From: Gammaproteobacteria bacterium | GTDB taxonomy: Bacteria > Pseudomonadota > Gammaproteobacteria > Steroidobacterales > Steroidobacteraceae | Assembly: GCA_003165495.1 (NCBI GenBank) | Contig: PMMB01000136.1 | Location: 1 to 15,019, forward strand | Direction: 5' to 3' | Length of the DNA: 15,019 bases | Shown here: in pieces, positions 1-6,168 of the stretch | How the letters are laid out: every line of letters begins with the position of its first letter | Position numbering within the stretch: position 1 is the stretch's first letter | Position numbers and translations under genes: made by a program | Notes under the pieces: generated by a model | Databases searched by the model: none | What the model saw: only the letters and a program-made list of their open reading frames with translations | What the model was told of the DNA's origin: nothing

Positions 1-1019
1 GCGCAGGCATGGCCGATCGCGCGTACTTTCTGCCGCAGGCGTGCAGCCTTGCGCGGATCCGCCGGCGCATCGGGAGCGGCAAATTCCATATAGCTCGACG
101 CGCGCAGGCGCCCGGCCATCGGAGTGATGAGCACGTGCTCGCCGGTGTACACGACAGGCGCATCCAGAAAAGGCACTTGTCCTGGAAGTTCGATGTGGTA
201 ACCCCGCACTGCTTGCAGCGGCGCATGCAACCCGAATGGCGCAAGCAGCGGCTGCGCGCCCATGCCGGCGCACACCACGGCACCGTCGACCAGGAGGGGC
301 GGTTGTTCACTGAGCACCTCGATCTTGTCGCCGCGCGAACGCAATGCCCGCACCTCCAGTCGCCGAAACGTCGCGTGGCGCGCCACGGCCGCCGCCGCGA
401 ATGTCCGCACCGCCTCCAGCGGGTCTATCACATGCGCCGAGTCTTCAAACCACAAACCAGCGGCCATCTTGGCATGCGCCGCGCGTTGCAGGGGCAAGAG
501 TTGCTCTGTGGAAACCTCGCGGGTCTTGACGCCCAGTTGCGCCATCACGCGCGCTTGCGCGCGCATGAGAGCTTGGGCCTTAGAGCCAAATCCGATCTCG
601 TAATGCCCATGCCGGCGCAATAGTTCCGGCCGCCCGATTTCCTCGAGCCAGCGCGCCCAAGTAGCAGCGGCGGGCAGCACGAGCGGCGCCAATTGACGAG
701 TGTTTTCGGCGCGCCGAAAAGCCGCCGCCGCGAAGCGCCGTATCCAGGGCAACATGCGCAGCACCTGCCGCGCCGGTAGATCGAGCGCCCCGTCGAAGCA
801 AAAGAGCTCGCGCCAAAATCCGAACAGCAGGCCCGGGGAAGGCAGCGGTTGCACCAGCTCCGCGGCGATGTGGCCGACGTTGCCGAAGCTCGCCCCTGCG
901 ACGCCCGGTTCGGCACGATCGAGCAGCAAAACTGCGCGTCCTTCGCGCGCCAAGGCAAACGCCACGGCCGCGCCGATCACCCCGGCGCCGATCACCGCGA
1001 TCGTGTCTTGCTCGCTCAT
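1..1019 (-). CDS. lhpB: FAD-dependent D-hydroxyproline / D-amino acid dehydrogenase (LhpB/DadA-like), 3' end cut by window edge
   Basis: About 339 codons are visible, starting at the ATG read leftwards from 1019 and running off the left edge without a stop. The N-terminus (MSEQDTIAVIGAGVIGAAVA) is a Rossmann FAD/ADP-binding motif, GAGVIG. It is followed by LLDRAEPG, the end of the second strand with its acidic residue, and by ASFGNVGHIA, typical of DadA and hydroxyproline dehydrogenases. Later motifs are VVCAGMGAQPLL (second FAD contact) and RGYHIELPG. In this family the enzyme oxidises a D-imino or D-amino acid and passes electrons to the respiratory chain. The divergent neighbours are a hydroxyproline epimerase and a pyrroline-hydroxycarboxylate deaminase, so the inferred substrate is cis-4-hydroxy-D-proline. 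A broader D-amino acid dehydrogenase is the alternative. No Shine-Dalgarno sequence precedes the ATG, and a -10-like element lies 9 to 14 bases upstream, so the transcript may be leaderless. Confidence 0.85.
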   Translation of the reverse strand, partial: MSEQDTIAVIGAGVIGAAVAFALAREGRAVLLLDRAEPGVAGASFGNVGHIAAELVQPLPSPGLLFGFWRELFCFDGALDLPARQVLRMLPWIRRFAAAAFRRAENTRQLAPLVLPAAATWARWLEEIGRPELLRRHGHYEIGFGSKAQALMRAQARVMAQLGVKTREVSTEQLLPLQRAAHAKMAAGLWFEDSAHVIDPLEAVRTFAAAAVARHATFRRLEVRALRSRGDKIEVLSEQPPLLVDGAVVCAGMGAQPLLAPFGLHAPLQAVRGYHIELPGQVPFLDAPVVYTGEHVLITPMAGRLRASSYMEFAAPDAPADPRKAARLRQKVRAIGHAC

Positions 1020-1055
1020 GGCCATACCGTATACGATCTACGATCCTACAAGCAA
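1008..1055. promoter_or_regulatory. Divergent symmetric promoter with embedded GntR-type operator
   Basis: Between the dehydrogenase and deaminase starts lies the perfect palindrome CGTATACG (1028-1035). It sits inside ACCGTATACGAT (1026-1037), which matches the ATnGTATACnAT-type site known for FadR-subfamily GntR regulators at all but one specified position. The same palindrome supplies a -10-like TATACG on each strand. Each has a -35-like hexamer 16 bases away: TTGCTC (1008-1013, plus) and TTGCTT (complement of 1050-1055, minus). These are exact mirror positions. A direct repeat TACGATC x2 occupies 1032-1045. The GntR gene downstream is the obvious candidate to bind here, which would block both promoters and its own operon. 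The operator match is seen directly; promoter activity is inferred, and the hexamers are weak. Confidence 0.5.
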
Positions 1056-1078
1056 CGCCCGATGACCCCAAGGATCCC

Positions 1079-1984
1079 ATGGCTACTTCCGTTTCCTGCA
1101 CTTGGTCCGGCGTTTTTCCAGCCGCCACGACCCAGTTCGATCCCGCCCTGGAAATCGATTTACCGGCTACGCAGAGGGTGCAAAAAGCCCTGCTACAGGA
1201 TGGCGTCCACGGCCTGGTACTGATGGGAACGGTCGGGGAGGGCAATTCCTTGACCGCCGAGGAGAAGCGCAGCGTACTTCGCGCCGCGGTCGAAGTGAGC
1301 GAGGGCACGGTGCCCGTCATTGCCGGTGTCTCGGAATTCACCACGGCCGCGGCAGTGCGCTTCGTCCGCGATGCCGAACGCATCGGCGCTGCCGGCCTCA
1401 TGGTGCTGCCGGCGATGGTGTATGTGCCGACGCCCGCCGAGCTTGAACATCATTTCCGGACGGTGGCGGCAGCGACCGGGCTGCCCATCATGCTCTACAA
1501 CAACCCCCCTTCGTATCGGGTGAACATCGACATCCCGACGCTCCATCGTTTGGCGGATGTACCGAACATCGTCGCGATCAAGGAGTCCGCCGCCGATTCG
1601 CGCCGCTTCACGGACATCATCAACGCGTTCGGCGAACGCTTCACGCTCTTCGCAGGACTCGACGATGTGGTCTTCGAGGGGTTGACGCTCGGCGCCAAGG
1701 GTTGGGTCTCCGGTCTCACGAACGCTTTCCCGGTGGAATCGTTGCAGCTCTACGCAGCACTGTGCAGCGGCGACCTCGAGCGCGCACGCAGGATTTACCG
1801 TTGGTTCATGCCGCTGTTGCACTTGGATTCAGAGCACGATCTGGTTCAATCCATCAAGCTCGCCGAACAGATCATGGGCCGTGGTTCGGAACGGGTGCGC
1901 CCGCCGCGGCTGCCGCTCGCGGGCGAGCGCCGCGCCGCCGTGATCGCGATGATCGAGCGCGCGCGCGACTCGCGTCCTCAATAA
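1079..1984 (+). CDS. lhpC: DapA-family lyase, probable 1-pyrroline-4-hydroxy-2-carboxylate deaminase
   Basis: This 301-residue protein has the dihydrodipicolinate synthase/N-acetylneuraminate lyase fold. GTVGEGNSLT (50-59) is the family's carboxylate-binding loop. Y140 in MLYNNPP and the Schiff-base lysine K168 in VAIKES are the catalytic residues. True DapA acts in lysine synthesis, but here the gene is coupled to a hydroxyproline epimerase and divergent from a D-hydroxyproline dehydrogenase. The inferred reaction is therefore deamination and dehydration of pyrroline-4-hydroxy-2-carboxylate to 2-oxoglutarate semialdehyde plus ammonia in the cytoplasm. The ATG at 1079 has AAGGA four bases upstream (1070-1074). 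The stop TAA shares its last base with the ATG of the next gene, so the two are probably translationally coupled. Another DapA-family aldolase is possible but fits the context less well. Confidence 0.85.
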   Translation: MATSVSCTWSGVFPAATTQFDPALEIDLPATQRVQKALLQDGVHGLVLMGTVGEGNSLTAEEKRSVLRAAVEVSEGTVPVIAGVSEFTTAAAVRFVRDAERIGAAGLMVLPAMVYVPTPAELEHHFRTVAAATGLPIMLYNNPPSYRVNIDIPTLHRLADVPNIVAIKESAADSRRFTDIINAFGERFTLFAGLDDVVFEGLTLGAKGWVSGLTNAFPVESLQLYAALCSGDLERARRIYRWFMPLLHLDSEHDLVQSIKLAEQIMGRGSERVRPPRLPLAGERRAAVIAMIERARDSRPQ

Positions 1985-2916
1985 TGCCCACGATCCGCGT
2001 CATCGATTCGCACACGGGCGGCGAGCCCACGCGCCTCGTGCTCGATGGCGGCCCTGACTTAGGTGAGGGTCCGCTCGAGGAGCGCGTGCGGCGCTTTCGC
2101 GAGCACTTCGATGCCTATCGCTCGGCAATCGTGAACGAGCCGCGGGGCTCGGATACGCTCGTGGGTGCGCTGCTCGTCAAACCCCACCGCGCCGACTGTG
2201 CGCTCGGCGTGATCTTCTTCAACAACGTCGGTTACTTGGGGATGTGCGGGCACGGTACGATCGGTTTGATCGCATCCTTAAGCTACGCGGGCGACCTTGC
2301 TCCGGGGGCGATCAAGATCGACACGCCGGTCGGCGCCATCGAGGCGAGCTTGAGTGCGGATGGTGAGATCAGCGTGGACAATGTGGTGAGCTACCGCTCG
2401 GCGCGCCAGCTCGCCGTGAACGTTCCCGGAATCGGCGAAGTGATTGGCGATGTTGCCTGGGGAGGCAACTGGTTCTTTTTGATATCCCAGCACGATCAGA
2501 TCATCGATCTGCAACACGTCGACGCCCTGACCGATTTCACCTGGCGCGTGCGCGCGGCGATCAACGCTCAAGGACATCCGCTGGTCGATCACATCGAACT
2601 ATTTGCACCCTCACTTAAGCCTGGCGCACACAGTCGCAACTTCGTGCTCTGTCCCGGCAAGGCCTATGACCGATCGCCCTGCGGCACGGGGACCAGCGCG
2701 AAGCTTGCTTGTCTTGCCGCGGACGGCAAGCTTCTGGAAGGCGATTCGTGGGTACAGGAGAGCTTTATCGGCAGCACCTTCGTGGGCCGCTTTCGCTGGC
2801 GGGATCGCGCCAAAGGCGAGATTGTGCCGACCATCACCGGGACAGCGCACGTGACCGGCGAGACCGTGCTGCGCCTCGATCCCAAAGATCCGTTCTGTTG
2901 GGGCATCCGCGCGTGA
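1984..2916 (+). CDS. lhpA: 4-hydroxyproline 2-epimerase (proline racemase family)
   Basis: The start ATG at 1984 overlaps the upstream stop by one base and gives 310 residues, the usual family length. The N-terminus RVIDSHTGGEPTRLV is the family opening. Both catalytic thiols are present: C88 in MCGHGT and C233 in DRSPCGTGTSAK. Two cysteines define the racemase/epimerase branch; trans-3-hydroxyproline dehydratases have threonine at the second position. The enzyme is expected to interconvert trans-4-hydroxy-L-proline and cis-4-hydroxy-D-proline, the entry step of the pathway. It needs no cofactor and is cytoplasmic. Proline racemase is excluded mainly by context (deaminase upstream, D-hydroxyproline dehydrogenase divergent), not by a residue I can prove. 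The reading frame is open further upstream, but that stretch overlaps the deaminase gene out of frame and does not resemble the family. Confidence 0.9.
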   Translation: MPTIRVIDSHTGGEPTRLVLDGGPDLGEGPLEERVRRFREHFDAYRSAIVNEPRGSDTLVGALLVKPHRADCALGVIFFNNVGYLGMCGHGTIGLIASLSYAGDLAPGAIKIDTPVGAIEASLSADGEISVDNVVSYRSARQLAVNVPGIGEVIGDVAWGGNWFFLISQHDQIIDLQHVDALTDFTWRVRAAINAQGHPLVDHIELFAPSLKPGAHSRNFVLCPGKAYDRSPCGTGTSAKLACLAADGKLLEGDSWVQESFIGSTFVGRFRWRDRAKGEIVPTITGTAHVTGETVLRLDPKDPFCWGIRA

Positions 2917-3581
2917 ACCCACCCCTGGTTCAGTCGATGACCAGCCAGCTCATCGTACGCTTTCGCGACCGGATCCTGGCGGGTACCTATGCTCCAGGGT
3001 CCGCGCTGCGCCAAGACGTCCTTGCCTCTGAATTTGGCACCAGCAAAATTCCGGTGCGCGAGGCGCTGGTGCAGCTTCAATCCGAAGGCCTGGTCGATAT
3101 CTTTCCCAATCGTGGCTTTCAAGTGCGCCCGCTCGCTGCCGCCGAGCTCGACGAAATCTTTAGCCTGCGTTTGCAGATCGAGCCCATTGCCGTGGCCCGG
3201 GGCGCGAAGCTCGCAACCGCCGCCGACCATGTCGCCGCGCGAAGAGCGCTTGCGCAATTAAACGATGCGTTGGCGGCCGAAGAGTTCTCCTCGCCTGGCC
3301 AGCTCAATCGCGCGTTCCACCTGCTCCTCATCGTCCCGCGCTTGCAGCCCGTCGCGGCCGAGATTCTAAGCCGGCTCCACACCCTCGCCCAACGCTATGT
3401 ACAAGCCCACCTGCGGCCCGAAGGCCGCGTCAAACGCGCGATGCGCGAACATGCGGCCCTATTGAGAGTCTGGAGCGCGGGGAAATCGAAGGAAGCACGT
3501 GTGCTGATTCACTCGCACATCGAATCCACACGCGATGATCTTCTTACTGCCACTGCTGCTGCTTCGGCAAATCGTCGTTGA
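2913..3581 (+). CDS. GntR-family transcriptional regulator (FadR/FCD subfamily) of hydroxyproline catabolism
   Basis: The protein has an N-terminal winged helix (about residues 10-75, with LRQDVLASEFGTSKIPVREA as the helix-turn-helix core). An FCD ligand-binding helical domain follows (about 80-212). Histidines H136, H180 and H200 or H202 lie where FCD domains bind metal. The usual aspartate four residues before the first histidine is N132 here. I prefer the GTG start at 2913: its GTGA overlaps the epimerase stop by four bases, a G-rich stretch (GGGG) lies about ten bases upstream, and it leaves a normal leader before the DNA-binding helix. The ATG at 2937 is the alternative and would begin almost inside the domain. 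As last gene of the operon it probably controls the shared divergent promoter, de-repressed by hydroxyproline or an intermediate. Regulation is inferred from position and from the GTATAC site. Its 3' end overlaps the opposing GFA gene by 38 bases. Confidence 0.85.
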   Translation: MNPPLVQSMTSQLIVRFRDRILAGTYAPGSALRQDVLASEFGTSKIPVREALVQLQSEGLVDIFPNRGFQVRPLAAAELDEIFSLRLQIEPIAVARGAKLATAADHVAARRALAQLNDALAAEEFSSPGQLNRAFHLLLIVPRLQPVAAEILSRLHTLAQRYVQAHLRPEGRVKRAMREHAALLRVWSAGKSKEARVLIHSHIESTRDDLLTATAAASANRR

Positions 3582-3972
3582 TTGCGTAGTAGTCCGATTT
3601 GTCAGCGACAAATATGTGCTGCTCCATCGTGATGTTGGTCGGAGTATCGAGCGTTCCCGCCGTAATACTGATCTCGTCACTCCCAATCTGCCTCCAAAAC
3701 AGATTGCCGCCGCAGCGGCCACAGAATCCACGCTCGGCGGTGTCCGACGACTTGTACCAGAGCAAACGCTCGGCAGTCGTCAATTCAAGATTTGCCGACG
3801 GCGCGCTCGTCATGGCCACGTAGTGTCCGCTCGTTCGGCGGCACTGCGAACAATGGCAGGCAATGACCCCGCGCAGCTCGCCGCGTATCCGATAGCGGAC
3901 TGCCCCGCATAAGCATCCGCCGCTATGCGTCGTTTCGATTTCTGTCAGCTCTAGGCTCGATTGACCAGGCAT
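3544..3972 (-). CDS. GFA-family (CENP-V/GFA) zinc protein
   Basis: This 142-residue protein carries the full seven-cysteine pattern of the family: C20 and C22 (GGCLCGAVRY), C39, C41 and C44 (CHCSQCRRTSG), and C84 and C87 (GFCGRCGG). These bind one structural and one catalytic-site zinc. The family is named after glutathione-dependent formaldehyde-activating enzyme, but most members have no proven substrate, so a formaldehyde role should not be assumed. The start ATG read from 3972 has a GAGG about nine bases upstream, and the protein then begins about 17 residues before the first zinc motif. A longer open frame extends upstream, but that part is the antisense shadow of the DUF1203 gene. The start lies 22 bases inside the end of the DUF1203 gene, implying an operon. 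The C-terminus is glutamine-rich (PKQQQWQ). Confidence 0.85.
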   Translation of the reverse strand: MPGQSSLELTEIETTHSGGCLCGAVRYRIRGELRGVIACHCSQCRRTSGHYVAMTSAPSANLELTTAERLLWYKSSDTAERGFCGRCGGNLFWRQIGSDEISITAGTLDTPTNITMEQHIFVADKSDYYAINDDLPKQQQWQ

Positions 3973-4418
3973 GAAAAGCATCCTCGCTTGGCATTGTGCA
4001 GGTGGATATACGCCACTTCCGAACGGTCGAACGTTTCTAGGATGGTGGCTGCGGCGTCCTTGCCCTCGCACACCGCCGCGTCGATCATCAGGTGCGCCGC
4101 GTCGTAGGCGCGCACCGACATTTGACGAAGACGCACATAGGCCGGGATCACGCCGGCGTCGAGCGTGCATTGGCGCGCCGCTTTACGCACAAAGATCGGT
4201 CCTGACGCCCTATACGGTGACCGGGCGGGCTGATGTGTAAATGGAAGAAGGAGAAGTTCTTCGCCAATTTCTGCATCGGCGAGACTCACGCGACAAGGAA
4301 ACCCGGGCTTTTCCGTGGCGAACACGCGCCGCGCGTCGAATTCATCTAGTGCTTGATCGGGAAGCGAGAACAGCGAAGCAAACTCATCGAAGGGCACACC
4401 GACTAGCTGGAATGACAT
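3951..4418 (-). CDS. DUF1203 family protein
   Basis: This 155-residue protein matches the DUF1203 family throughout. It opens with MSFQLVGVPFDEFASLF. The conserved core EKPGFPCRVSLADAEIGEEL, then LLLPFTHQP, then SPYRASGPIFVR, lies at about residues 36-77. The C-terminal half contains RAYDAAHLMIDAAV. The family is widespread in proteobacteria and its molecular function is unknown to me. There is no signal peptide or membrane segment, so it is probably cytoplasmic. Its stop lies 22 bases inside the start of the GFA gene, so the two are likely co-translated. The PilZ gene is 90 bases upstream on the same strand. No strong ribosome-binding site is visible before the ATG; only GGTG is close. Confidence 0.8.
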   Translation of the reverse strand: MSFQLVGVPFDEFASLFSLPDQALDEFDARRVFATEKPGFPCRVSLADAEIGEELLLLPFTHQPARSPYRASGPIFVRKAARQCTLDAGVIPAYVRLRQMSVRAYDAAHLMIDAAVCEGKDAAATILETFDRSEVAYIHLHNAKRGCFSCLVNRA

Positions 4419-4508
4419 GGCAGCACCAAAACGATTTGTGGGTGCGCATCATCGTGCATTTCTCGCTGCTCGTCTCGCCATTTTCGGACTTCAAATCCCG
4501 TGCGATGC

Positions 4509-4901
4509 TCAGGCGCCGTGCTTCAGCAACGGCAACGACAGGCGAGAAATGCTCCGCGATGCGAATGCCGCGCGCCGGCGAAAGTGCGCGTGCGGCCGGG
4601 TGACAACGACGCGCAGAAGGTCGCTCACGGGACGAGGCGCAAATTCACGCCACTCGATGCCGAATCCGTGTTTGTACTTGCGCACCACGTAGGCCTCGAC
4701 AATCGGGGACTCGTGCTTCGGCCACGGCGATGAATCGATGGCAACCTGGATGCAAGACAGCATCCGCGCCTCGAAGTCCGCTTCGACCAGCGCACCGCTG
4801 ACACTCAAATCAGCGAGTCGGCCGCCCCGCACCGAAAATCGATGGGCCGCCACCCGGACCCGAAAATCAACCCGCACGCGCTCGCCCCATCGATGTTCCA
4901 T
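4509..4901 (-). CDS. PilZ-domain protein (putative cyclic-di-GMP binder)
   Basis: This 130-residue single-domain protein has both halves of the PilZ cyclic-di-GMP signature: RWGER (R4xxxR8) at the N-terminus and DLSVSG (D31xSxxG36) after the first strands. HGFGIEWREF further on is typical of the last barrel strand. Such proteins sense cyclic-di-GMP and usually act on motility, adhesion or exopolysaccharide export. A polysaccharide gene group lies immediately upstream, but no direct link can be shown. The C-terminal 30 residues are basic and unlike the domain. The upstream frame is closed by a stop five codons before the ATG, so no longer start exists. No Shine-Dalgarno sequence is present, and a -10-like TATAGT lies only three bases before the ATG. 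Confidence 0.8.
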   Translation of the reverse strand: MEHRWGERVRVDFRVRVAAHRFSVRGGRLADLSVSGALVEADFEARMLSCIQVAIDSSPWPKHESPIVEAYVVRKYKHGFGIEWREFAPRPVSDLLRVVVTRPHAHFRRRAAFASRSISRLSLPLLKHGA

Positions 4902-5008
4902 AAAACTATAATTTCATGGCTGGACGCGTCGCCCCATCGGACAAACACCGATATGACCTGCGATAATTCTTACACTGACGGTTCGCCAAGCTTCGCGGCT
5001 GGTGGCGG

Positions 5009-5024
5009 TAGAACGGCGGTTCTA
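5009..5024 (-). terminator. Weak stem-loop downstream of the GT4 gene
   Basis: TAGAAC and GTTCTA form a perfect six-base stem around a four-base loop, 10 bases beyond the glycosyltransferase stop. No T-run follows on the minus strand, so this is at best a 3'-end or Rho-assisted structure. The remaining 4902-5008 gap contains only a perfect plus-strand TATAAT (4907-4912), with no gene that would use it. Confidence 0.3.
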
Positions 5025-5034
5025 GGCTGAAATA

Positions 5035-6087
5035 TCAGATATTGGCAGCCCTGGGGCCCGGTGTGACGAGGGGCTGCCGGCGCTTGGCGATCAGCTTGCC
5101 GTAAATCTCGATGATCGTTCGATTGACGTTCTCAATGAAATGAGGAGTCAAGTCATGCACCCGCCGTTGCCGCGGCGCCGCAGCGTGTCGCCGCAAAATC
5201 GCCGCCAGTGCGGCAACATCGCCGATCGGAAAAAGATCGCCTCCATACTCTTCGATTAGCTCGCGACAGCCGTCGGCGGTCGAGGCAACAATGGGCAGGC
5301 CCGCATCGAAGGCCTCCAGCATGACCAGCGGCAATGGCTCGCGGCGTGACGGGCAGACAAACAGATCGAAGGCCTGGTAGTAGTCTTTGATGTTTTTCCG
5401 AAAGCCGGGCATGCTCATATTCGGTCCGAGAAGCCGTTCCAGCCGTCCGCGCTCCCGGCCCTCACCGAGGATGACGAGGCGCGCGTCGGGCAAGTCGGCG
5501 GCACGAAACGCCTCGATTAGATGGTCGAGACCTTTGCTTTGGGCGAGACGAGCAACCGCTCCAACCAGGTATTGGTCAGGCGCGACGCCGAGAGATTCGC
5601 GCAGCGCGGCGATTTCGGCCGCGTCCAACCGGCGATGGGGTGTGAATAGTTGATTAAGTTTGAACACTTGCCCGCGGTACGTCGCAGGAATCTCAGACAC
5701 CTGCCAACGCGCGTTGCATATGAGCCCGTCGAGCTCAAAGAAATGTGGACCATTGGCGCGGTTGTGCAGAGTCGCCACCGACGGTGCTTGCGCGCGCGCG
5801 CGAGCGATCACGCGCGAGGATCTGCGCAAATGCGTATGAATGACGTCCGGAAGAAATTCGCGGATGCGCCGCTCGACCGCGCGCTGCGTGCCCAACCACG
5901 TCGGGACCGGAGCAACCTGGACTCGGTTTGAGACTGCGTCGACAATGGATGTGCCGAACCGGCTCCTGTGCGTGCGCCGGACCACGAGCATGACGTCATG
6001 CTCGGCGGCCTGGACGCTCGCGAGCTCCGCAGCATAGCGTTCGGAACCGGCGAAGCCGTTCGAAAGGATGACGTGCATGATCCGCAT
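5035..6087 (-). CDS. Glycosyltransferase family 4 (GT-B fold)
   Basis: This 350-residue protein has the two-lobed GT-B layout. The N-terminal acceptor domain begins MRIMHVILSNGFAGSERYA, the usual glycine-rich loop after the first strand. The C-terminal nucleotide-sugar domain has GAVARLAQSKGLDHLIEAF (176-194), LGEGRERGRLERL (207-219) and the EX7E motif E250/E258 in EPLPLVMLEAFDAG. It should transfer a sugar from a nucleotide donor, with retention of configuration, to a lipid- or saccharide-linked acceptor at the cytoplasmic membrane face. The sugar is not predictable. There is no transmembrane helix. A GGAA lies nine bases before the ATG at 6087; a second ATG at 6078 is possible. The gene is divergent from an FkbM methyltransferase 81 bases away, and a Wzi-type protein follows, pointing to capsule or exopolysaccharide synthesis. 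Confidence 0.88.
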   Translation of the reverse strand: MRIMHVILSNGFAGSERYAAELASVQAAEHDVMLVVRRTHRSRFGTSIVDAVSNRVQVAPVPTWLGTQRAVERRIREFLPDVIHTHLRRSSRVIARARAQAPSVATLHNRANGPHFFELDGLICNARWQVSEIPATYRGQVFKLNQLFTPHRRLDAAEIAALRESLGVAPDQYLVGAVARLAQSKGLDHLIEAFRAADLPDARLVILGEGRERGRLERLLGPNMSMPGFRKNIKDYYQAFDLFVCPSRREPLPLVMLEAFDAGLPIVASTADGCRELIEEYGGDLFPIGDVAALAAILRRHAAAPRQRRVHDLTPHFIENVNRTIIEIYGKLIAKRRQPLVTPGPRAANI

Positions 6088-6114
6088 ATACTATTGTTCC
6101 ATACATATGGGAGA

Positions 6115-6140
6115 GGAAGCTCCATTTGATGGAGAATTCC
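6115..6140. promoter_or_regulatory. Dyad in the glycosyltransferase/methyltransferase divergent gap
   Basis: CTCCAT-TTG-ATGGAG (6120-6134) is a perfect six-base inverted repeat. It is flanked by a second pair, GGAA (6115-6118) and TTCC (6137-6140), giving a 26-base interrupted dyad near the middle of the 81-base gap. It could be an operator shared by both genes or a leader hairpin. No regulator in the window is an obvious partner. Confidence 0.35.
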
Positions 6141-6168
6141 ACGGCGCAAACGATATATTGGGAAGAAA

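Noticed and set aside
3973..4170. A possible 66-residue N-terminal extension of the GFA protein
   Set aside because: The extra residues are arginine-rich, overlap the DUF1203 gene out of frame and do not align with the GFA family; the ATG at 3972 has a better ribosome-binding site.
4907..4912. Perfect TATAAT on the plus strand
   Set aside because: It has no acceptable -35 and no plus-strand gene follows before the minus-strand glycosyltransferase; AT-rich spacer by chance.
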